DNA of 32,848 nt from Clostridia bacterium (GTDB taxonomy: Bacteria > Bacillota > Clostridia > Christensenellales > CAG-138). The notes beneath the pieces are model-generated. The model did not search any database. It saw only the letters and a list, made by a program, of their open reading frames with translations, and was not told the origin of the DNA. Below, one piece after another: positions 23,877 to 32,100 of this stretch. How positions within the stretch are numbered: the stretch's first letter is position 1; every line of letters begins with the position of its first letter. The position numbers were made by a program, and so were the translations under genes. The DNA lies in assembly GCA_017554455.1 (NCBI GenBank), contig JAFZIH010000105.1:1-32848 (forward strand), in the 5' to 3' direction.

Positions 23877-23891
23877 GTTTCACGTGAAACA
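23876..23891. promoter_or_regulatory. parS: parS site 1 (perfect)
   Basis: TGTTTCACGTGAAACA, identical to the B. subtilis parS consensus 16-mer. It is where ParB loads on DNA to form the partition complex. It starts on the last base of the glgA terminator tract, 109 bp before parA. Confidence 0.97.
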
Positions 23892-23913
23892 GTCATATGA
23901 ATGTGTGCAAAAG

Positions 23914-23929
23914 TGTTTCCCGTGAAACA
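23914..23929. promoter_or_regulatory. parS: parS site 2 (one mismatch)
   Basis: TGTTTCCCGTGAAACA, one base off the consensus, 38 bp from site 1. It lies just upstream of the parA promoter, so ParB bound here could also affect parAB transcription. Confidence 0.88.
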
Positions 23930-23950
23930 TTGAAAAATTGCAGAACGGTA

Positions 23951-23979
23951 TTGCAAATTGCGAACCGCTACGTTATAAT
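23951..23979 (+). promoter_or_regulatory. Promoter of parAB
   Basis: -35 TTGCAA (23951-23956), 17-bp spacer, perfect -10 TATAAT (23974-23979), about 20 nt before the parA start. Confidence 0.75.
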
Positions 23980-23999
23980 GAACCCGAAAAGGAGCAGTT

Positions 24000-24773
24000 A
24001 TGGAAAAAATTATTTCAATTACAAATCAAAAAGGCGGCGTCGGAAAGACGACGACCGCGATCAATCTGAGCGCGTGCGTGGCGCAAACGGGGAAACACGT
24101 GCTGCTCGTTGATCTGGATCCACAGGGAAACAGCACGAGCGGACTCGGCGTGACGAAGAAAAAAGAGATGTCGACAAGTTATGACGTGCTGATCGACGAC
24201 TTACCCGCACAGGAAGCGATCCGACATACGATGATCGAAACGTTGGACGTGCTGCCGTCGCGTATCGAGCTTGCCGGCGCGGAAGTCGAACTGGTCTCCA
24301 TGATGGCGCGGGAACAGCGTCTGAAGCAGGCGCTTGCGCCGATCGCGGACAGCTACGATTATATTTTCATCGACTGTCCCCCGTCACTCGGACTTTTGAC
24401 GCTGAACGCGCTGACCGCATCCGATTCGCTCCTCGTGCCGATCCAATGCGAATACTACGCGCTGGAGGGACTTTCGCAGCTGATGAACACAGTCAAGCTT
24501 GTACGGCGCAACCTGAACAACAAACTCGACATTGAAGGCGTCGTACTGACGATGTTCTCGTCACGTCTGAACCTTTGCGTGCAGGTCGTCGAAGAAGTCA
24601 AGAAATATTTCCGCGAGAAAGTCTACAACACGATCATCCCGCGTTCGGTGCGCATGAGCGAAGCGCCGAGCCACGGTCTGCCGATCACGCTGTACGATCC
24701 GCGCAACATCGGTGCAAAGGCATACACCAACTTAGCGGAAGAATTTATCAAACGGGAGGAAGCAAATGGCTAA
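24000..24773 (+). CDS. parA: Chromosome-partitioning ATPase ParA (Soj)
   Basis: A 257-residue Walker-type ATPase that binds the nucleoid as an ATP dimer and works with ParB-parS in chromosome segregation. In Firmicutes, Soj also controls DnaA and thereby initiation and sporulation. The deviant Walker A is KGGVGKTT (11-18). [16 protein letters not shown] carries the Walker A' aspartate, and the Walker B region is [11 protein letters not shown]. The short N-terminus, without an HTH, marks the chromosomal type (type Ib-like length), not the plasmid type Ia. The ATG at 24000 follows AAAAGGAG. It overlaps parB by 8 bp. Confidence 0.97.
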   Translation: MEKIISITNQKGGVGKTTTAINLSACVAQTGKHVLLVDLDPQGNSTSGLGVTKKKEMSTSYDVLIDDLPAQEAIRHTMIETLDVLPSRIELAGAEVELVSMMAREQRLKQALAPIADSYDYIFIDCPPSLGLLTLNALTASDSLLVPIQCEYYALEGLSQLMNTVKLVRRNLNNKLDIEGVVLTMFSSRLNLCVQVVEEVKKYFREKVYNTIIPRSVRMSEAPSHGLPITLYDPRNIGAKAYTNLAEEFIKREEANG

Positions 24774-25620
24774 AAACAAAGGCCTCGGGCGCGGGCTTGA
24801 TGCGCTTCTGGACGAGATCGATGCGCCGGAACAGGCGCAGAACGGCAAGTTCGAAGTCGATCTTTACGATATTGACACGAATCCGAATCAGCCGCGCAAG
24901 ACGTTCGACCCGGAAAAGCTTGCCGAGCTCGCGCAGTCGATCAAGCGTCACGGCGTCGTACAGCCGATCCTGGTCAAGAAAAACGGCGCACGCTATACGA
25001 TCGTCGCCGGCGAGCGCCGCTACCGCGCAGCGCGTCAGGCGGGTCTGATGACGGTACCGGTTGTGTTGACCGACATCGACGAAGACGCGGTCATGGAGAT
25101 CTCGCTCGTCGAAAACATTCAGCGCGAGAATCTGAACCCGATCGAGGAAGCCGCCGCGATCAAGCTTCTCATGCAGCAGCACGACCTCACGCAGGAGGAA
25201 GTTTCCGAGCGTGTCGGTAAATCCCGTCCCGCGATCGCAAACGCGCTGCGTCTGCTCACGCTTGCGAAGTCCGTACAGAAGCTGATCAAGGACGGACGCC
25301 TTTCCGCAGGACACGGAAAGATGCTTGCGGGCGTCGGCGATCCGCGTGTGCAGATGGAAATGGCGGAAAAATGCGTCGAGAGCGACTGGTCGGTACGCCG
25401 TCTCGAGGACGAGTTGCGCTTTGCAGAAATGCCGAAACGCCGCCGCAAAGAGAAGCCGGAACCGACGCCGGAATTCCGCAACGCCATGCACCGAATGCGC
25501 GCCGAGCTCGGCACGAAAGTCTCCGTGCAGGGCAGCGAGGACAAGGGCAAACTGATCATCCATTACTATACACGTGAGGATCTCGACAGGATCTATCATG
25601 TCATTGTCGGAAACGAATAA
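24766..25620 (+). CDS. parB: Chromosome-partitioning protein ParB (Spo0J)
   Basis: A 284-residue parS-binding CTPase clamp. The N-terminal [11 protein letters not shown] (about 5-15) is the ParA-stimulating segment. The CTP-binding domain has GERRYRA (82-88) and [14 protein letters not shown] (116-129). The central HTH that reads parS is about 142-163 ([20 protein letters not shown]), and the C-terminal dimer domain (about 235-284) ends the protein. Length is normal for Spo0J. It overlaps parA by 8 bp and has GGGAGGA upstream, so the two are co-translated. Its targets are the two parS sites 840-890 bp upstream. The usual oriC neighbours gidB/mnmG are not beside it. Confidence 0.97.
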   Translation: MAKNKGLGRGLDALLDEIDAPEQAQNGKFEVDLYDIDTNPNQPRKTFDPEKLAELAQSIKRHGVVQPILVKKNGARYTIVAGERRYRAARQAGLMTVPVVLTDIDEDAVMEISLVENIQRENLNPIEEAAAIKLLMQQHDLTQEEVSERVGKSRPAIANALRLLTLAKSVQKLIKDGRLSAGHGKMLAGVGDPRVQMEMAEKCVESDWSVRRLEDELRFAEMPKRRRKEKPEPTPEFRNAMHRMRAELGTKVSVQGSEDKGKLIIHYYTREDLDRIYHVIVGNE

Positions 25621-25635
25621 TTAAATATTATAATG

Positions 25636-25662
25636 AAAAAGAACGGTGCGCCGTTCTTTTTT
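25636..25662 (+). terminator. Rho-independent terminator of parAB
   Basis: AAAAAGAACGG-TGCG-CCGTTCTTTTTT, 16 nt after the parB stop codon. Confidence 0.88.
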
Positions 25663-25915
25663 GATTGTCCGCAAGGGCCGGGATCACTGCATAGTCAAGT
25701 CAGTATGTTCCGTATATGCAGTCCAAAAGGGCACGAAGAACCGCGTTGGGAAAAGGCGAATTGTATAGACAAATTTGAATAATATCTTCGCAGATCCGCA
25801 CGGAAAAACCCGACGGGAAACCCTCGGATCCGACGGCGATTCCGTGAATGAAACATGAACAAATACGGTTTTTTCTTTGTACATAATAATATATTATTCG
25901 CAGCGCCTTTCCCAG

Positions 25916-25933
25916 ACCACAACATATTGTGGT
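25916..25933. promoter_or_regulatory. Inverted repeat, candidate operator
   Basis: ACCACAA-CATA-TTGTGGT, perfect 7-bp arms, about 60 bp upstream of the promoter of the giant gene. It may bind an activator or be chance in AT-rich DNA. Confidence 0.35.
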
Positions 25934-25992
25934 GTAAACAGGAAATCGCACATATTTACAAAAAATATACATATAAAAAATACAGTTTTATC

Positions 25993-26021
25993 TTGCATTT
26001 TGCAGATCTTTCATCTATAAT
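25993..26021 (+). promoter_or_regulatory. Putative promoter of the giant surface protein gene
   Basis: Perfect -10 TATAAT (26016-26021) with a weak -35 TTGCAT (25993-25998) at 17 bp. AT-rich DNA upstream may act as an UP element. The weak -35 hints at activation. Confidence 0.6.
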
Positions 26022-26137
26022 AGCATAGGATTATACCATGCCATGCTATAGGTATACATATGCCGTCCCGGGTAAAACCGGGTGAATCAAAACGAATTTT
26101 TCCTTATTAGGGATAACACGAACGGAGGAACAAGAAC

Positions 26138-29100
26138 ATGTCAAAGCTGAACAGGATCCTTTTCGGCAGACGCACCTGGGCGATCATCGTATCGATCATC
26201 ATGGTGCTGCAGCTGTTGCCGCTGGCAACGATTGCTGACAATGCCGAAGGTAACGCCGACGCAGTTGACGTCGTTGCAGTTGAAAGCAACGAAGTCGGCG
26301 TAGACGAAGTCGGATTCAAGCCCAGTCGCGGGAACGACGACGGGGATGTGGGCGGCGGCGCTCTGATCGGCGATCTGCCGACAGATCCGACGCTCCCTGC
26401 CGATCCGGAAGAACCGGCTGAGCCCGCAAATCCGGAAGAACCGGCAGAGCCCGAGAATCCGGAAGAACCGGCGGAGCCCGCAAATCCGGAAGAACCGGCA
26501 GAGCCCGCAAATCCGGAAGAACCGGCGGAGCCCGCAAATCCGGAAGAACCGGCACAGCCCGAGAATCCGGAAGAACCGGCACAGCCCGAGAATCCGGACA
26601 AACCTGTTATTGAAATATACTTCCCCGTAACTTTCGTGGACAAGGATGGAAAAGTTCTTGTCCGTAAGTCAGTTTTGGCGGGAACGGCGATCGGCGAGCT
26701 GCCCGAAGCGCCCGCGGTCGAAGGTCGTGCGTTCATCGGCTGGTATGCCGATAACGGTACGCCCGTGTATGCGACCACGCTGGTCAAGGGCATCATGCGC
26801 ATCGAGCCGAAGTATGCGGGCGACGAAGTGCCGCAGACCGAAATGCCTGCGCAGACCTTCAACGGTACCGCTTCGAACGGCGTGAGCGTGAACGCGTCCG
26901 CTCCGGCAGGCGTCTTCCCCGCCGGCACGAAGATGGTGCTGACCGGCATCAGCGACGCAGAAGCGCTCGAACTTGCGAAGAAGGCAGTCGGCAGCAAGGC
27001 GGTCGACGCGGTTGCGGTCGACATCACGTTCTATGATGCGAACGGCAACAAGATCGAGCCGAAGGACGAGAACAAGGTCCGCGTTTCCATCAACGCCGGC
27101 CGTCAGCTGCTGGGCGACAGCTTCAGCGTCTGGCACGAAGGCGCATCGGGCAGCATGAGCTTGATGGGCAGCGCGACGCCGAACGGCGCGGACTTCGAGA
27201 CCGGCTCCTTCTCTATCTACATCGTCGCCGGTACCGAAGAGGATATGCGTCTGACGGTCTACTTCCACAGATACGGTGAAACGAACCCGGTCATGCAGCA
27301 GATCAACGAGCGCCAGCTGGACAAGATCGAGCAGTATATTTACGATCCCGGCGCAAACACGCCGTCGGACGGTTTCTTCAAGGGCTGGACGAAGGATCCG
27401 AATTATACGGCCGAGACCGAGGGCATGACCATTCAGGGCGTCCGTGATGACATTACCGAGATACTGACCGATCCGGAACACCCGGTCGTTGAGGGATCCG
27501 GCAATGACGAAGTTCACTACTACGCCATGGTCTTCGAATCCTACGTCATTACGTATCTGGACGAGGAAGGCATCATCATCAAGAACGACCAGGTCCTGTT
27601 CCCTTATGGCACCGCGGAAACGCATACGTACGAAGTGAATCTTCCTTATGTACCGAAGTCGGCATACGACGCCTCGACCGGCGCGTCCCGCGAGTTCGGC
27701 GGCTGGCAGCAGCTCCTGCCGGAGGTACAGGGTCAGACCGTGATCTACCAGAACGGCGAAACGATTAACCCCCTTACCGGGGACATCACCTTGGGGGCAA
27801 CCATCAACACCGGCTACTGGCTGATCTTCAACGCAAACCTGACCAACGCGTCCTTCACCGTTCCGGTGTTTGCGCCGTTCGTAAACAATCAGGCGGGCGC
27901 GCCTTCCTCCGTGCCCGAGGATCCCACCTGCCCCGGCTACACCTTCGAAGGGTGGTATACCGAGGACGCTTCGAGCGCGAATGACGGTACGGTCGCGGGT
28001 ACACTGTTTGATTTTACGCAGCCGATGACGAACACCATCACCGTCTACGGCAAGTGGACCAGAAACGCCCAGGCAAGATACAGCGTCATCATCTGGCAGC
28101 AGAGTCTCGAGGGCGGCAATAACTATGACTATAAAGAAACCGTAAAAATCGAAGATGCTACGGTAGGCGAGAGCACTTATCCTGTCTACTCCGGTTCTAA
28201 CAGCACCGGCCAATACTTCGTTATAGCTACGGATGCAGCAGGTGAGTATGGCTATGTTGCATACTTGACCGGGTCGTCGGCACTAACCGAGTATAAGGGT
28301 TTCCATGTCGGCAGCATCGATGATGCAAAGACGGTTGCCGCGGATAACACCACGGTTATCAATGTATATTGTGATCGTAATGAGCACACGCTGACGTTCC
28401 GTTATAATGCTAACGGTACGGTCTATAAGACGATCACGGCGCTGTACGGTCAGAACATCAAGGATAACTTCCCGATCTCCGTCAACGGCAATACGTCTTA
28501 TAGATGGGAACCTCAGAACGGTTCCACGTTCAATGAGGTGCTGGTGTATATCGACGTTATGCCCGACGAAGACGTTACGTTCTATAGAAATTCCAGTAAC
28601 GCGTCTACAAAGACCATCCATTATATGGTCGAAGCGCTGCCCGGTGAGACGCCGACCAGAACCTACAACGGAACGGGCTTTGTGGAGTATAAGGCGGTCG
28701 AGGCCAATTACAACTTCTTTACCGAAGCGGAAGACTATATCAAGCTGGACGGCTATATCAAGGGCACCGACTCCAGTCTTTCGACCACGTATCAGCCGCA
28801 GGCATACAATAACACCGATGGCAATTATCCGGTAAACAATCCGAATTATACAGGAAGTGGGTGCTGGGGCAGTAATGGCAATAATAGTACTCGCAGACAT
28901 GTCTTTGTGTACTATCTCCGTAAAGAATACGAGATCAAGTATGAAGACGGCACGTTCTTTGATCTGACCTGGGACAACGGTCAAAAGTATGTTCCGCTTG
29001 TGGAGCAGCCGACGCGGCAGGACATCGATACCAAGGACGACATCAAGTATCAGACGGACATCAGCGGCGACACCTATAACTTCACGCCCACGCAGAGCAA

Positions 29101-32100
29101 GTTCGTGTTCGCCGGCTGGTATAAGGACGTCGGCTGTAACGAACCGTATACCTTCGGTACCATGCCCTCGCATAACTTCAAGCTTTATGCGAAATGGGTG
29201 ACGAAGGTATATAAGGTAAATCTCGTTCCCAATGACAGTACCGATGACCCGATCCGGTATGTTGACACGAATCAGAGCGAGCACTTCTATGTCGACGTCA
29301 ACGAGAAGATCGCCGACATGTCCGGCGCTGAGCGCAACTACTGGGAACTGGTCGGTTGGTTCACGGATGAGGAGTTCACCCATTCGTACGACTTTGCGGT
29401 CATCCCGATCAACGACAGCTATATCGCGCAGTACGGTGATCCGAATTACCGTGAATCCGACTGGATCGCGACGCAGGGCCAGATCACGCTGTACGCCAGA
29501 TGGCGCAACAAGCTGGTCGGTTCCGACGGCATCAATGTCGTTTACGACATATCAGAAGGAGGCGCCGGTGACGCTCCGACCGACACCGGCAACTATGTCG
29601 ACCTGGCGCAGGCGATCGCGGCCGGTGCATGCGAATCTGCAGAACCGGACAACTACGTCTTCAGCCATTGGGAAGTGCAGCACTGGGACGGAAGCGCTTA
29701 TGTGCCTTCCGGTGTGAACGTATATCCCAGCGAGACGTTCGAAGTCAAGATCGACGATTCCAAGATCGTCAATACGGATACCAATGAGGTCGTTCCGAGG
29801 TCTCAGTATCAGAGTCTCGACCCGAACGCACATTATACCTATACCGTCGTTCTGAAGGCGAGGTTCACGGAGAAGGAAAAGCCCATGGACACCTTCATCC
29901 ACTGGTATGACAACCTCGGCGGATTATACCACACGAGCGATGGTATCAAGATCAATGAAGCGACCGCTATTCCGTCAGCACCGGAACGTACCGGCTATCT
30001 GTTCAAAGGCTGGATCCGCGGTTATGAAGAAGACGGCGAAACGACGACGCTGACCGATCTGTACATCTACTACAACAACGGCAAGTATTACTCTGACGAG
30101 GGATTCTCGAATGAGGTATCCCAGGTCGCGGCGGACGAGCACCTTGTCGGCGACGGCACAAAGCACCATGCGATGTTCGCAAAGTGGGAGCCGATCACCT
30201 ACACCGTGCACTTTGATGCAAACGGCGGAAGCGGCACGCAGATGGACGATCAGGAGTTCACCTACGACGTGGCGCAGAACCTGTCCGAGAACACCTACAC
30301 GCGCGATGGCTATACGTTCCTCGGCTGGGCGACGACCGCAGACGGCAGCAAGGAATATGACGACACGGAGAGCGTCAAGAACCTGACCACAACCAACGGC
30401 GACGTGGTCAACCTCTACGCGGTCTGGGCGCAGGATGAATACAAAGCCATTTTCCACCAGAATTATGAAGGCGCTTCCCCGGAGCCGTATGTGACCCAAA
30501 CCGGTCTCCATTACGGCGATCATGTCACCGATCCGGTATATCCCGAGCGCGAAGGCGAGCCGACCTGCGACTATATCTTCTATGGTTGGTATACGGAGCC
30601 GGAATGCACGCATCAGTGGAACGTTGCCACCGACACGATCCCGCTCATGGACCCGCCGCGCGAGCTGCATCTCTATGCGAAGTGGGTCAAAGAGGAGTAC
30701 TATATCACCGGCGCATTCTGCGGCTGGACAGAACCCGGTAATATGGTTCCGGAAAACGCGCTGATTCTGACGAAGAACGGCGAGGGCGAATGGATCAGAA
30801 CCGGGACCGATTGGAGTGAGAATGGTCAGTTCAAGGTTGTCAGAACCCGGGACGGTGAGATTCAGGAATGGTACAGATCTGATTCTCAGAACTATGTAGT
30901 TGATAAAGACCATGTCGGTCCTTCTACGACCTATTTCCATCCGAGTGGAAATGGAGGTACTCTCGGTTGGGAGTATTCGCATATCCATGTCGAGCTTCCG
31001 CATCCGATCACCATCAGCGTGATTCGTGAGGACGAAGGTACGACCGGCAGCGTTACGGTCAGCGGCACGATCAGCGGCACGGCAGGTGACGAGACGATCG
31101 CAGCGAAAGACTTCACGGTAGCAAATCCGGACGTTCTGACGAATGCAGACTGGAAAACCGGTGTCGAGATCGAACTGCAGATTGCCGATGGATACGTGCA
31201 GGTCGACGACATCACCGGCTGGAGAACGAACTATCCGGATACGAGTGTTGCCGTAAGCAACAACTCGTTCACGATGCCCGACGGCGCGGTTACGCTCCAG
31301 ATCAAGATCAGACCGATCACGTACACGGTGCACTTTGACAAGAACGAAGGCACCGGTGAGCAGATGGCAGATCAGACGTTCACCTACGATGTGGCGCAGA
31401 ACCTGAATGCGAATACATACACCCGCGAGGGCTATACCTTCGCCGGTTGGAACACCGAAGCAGACGGCTCCGGCACGCCTTATGCGGACGAGGCCGACTT
31501 CACCAACAAGTCCACCACGGACGGCGACGAGATCACCCTCTATGCGCAGTGGTCGGTCAATCCGTACGATTACGTCATCCACTACTACCTGAAGGGTACG
31601 GAGATCCGGGTCGCAGACGATACCACCGGCAGCGCGGACTTCGGCGCAACGGTGGATGTTCCGACCGGGAATCCGACGTTCAACGACACGTTCAGCGCGT
31701 TCGATCTGACGCGTGATTCCTCGAATCCGGAAACTTCGATCACGATCAAGACCGAAGGCAACGTCATCATCGTTTACTACACGATTGACCTGACGATCAC
31801 GGCAAACGATCAGACCTATCCCTACAACGGCAATCCGCAGGGCGAGGACAACGCGACCTATACAGCCGCAGCCGACATTGCGGAAAAGGTAACGGTTGAG
31901 GGACTGTACGGCAGCGATACGCTTGCGAGCATCACGCTGGACGGTCAGGAAACGCTTGTCGGCGAGTACGAAAACAAGATCGTTCCGAGTGCGGCAGTAG
32001 TCCATAATGTGGACGGAGAAGTTCCTTCCTATTATACTAGTACTGTCACCTATGTCCCGGGCAAGCTGACGATCACGGAGCCGACGGATCCGGAGTTGGT

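Larger units (their letters stand above)
25663..26137. other. Intergenic region upstream of the giant surface protein
   Basis: About 475 bp without a credible gene. Short frames on the minus strand (25684-25972) lack SDs and a recognisable product. It grows AT-rich from about 25860. It holds a 14-bp palindrome of A/T (25884-25897), an ACCACAA-CATA-TTGTGGT inverted repeat (25916-25933), a promoter and a roughly 110-nt leader with a small CCCGG/CCGGG hairpin (26067-26082). The leader does not match a riboswitch class that I recognise. Confidence 0.6.

Noticed and set aside
25684-25972. Short minus-strand ORFs downstream of parB
   Set aside because: Three overlapping frames of 66-90 codons without SDs or consistent composition. 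They may include remnants of a lost gene, but I cannot support one.
26028-26137. Riboswitch (c-di-GMP or other) in the leader of the giant gene
   Set aside because: Only a single 5-bp GC hairpin is clear. The conserved core sequences of c-di-GMP, SAM, preQ1 or cobalamin switches are not visible.
26402-26605. CRISPR-like repeat array
   Set aside because: Repeats are directly adjacent without spacers, are in frame, and encode a proline-rich spacer.
29975-32005. 676-codon open frame on the minus strand inside the giant gene, with similar long frames at 26669-28213 and 28283-29383
   Set aside because: They are antisense shadows produced by the codon bias of the real + strand frame. Their products are Arg/Val/Ile-rich with no domain, no SD and no signal.
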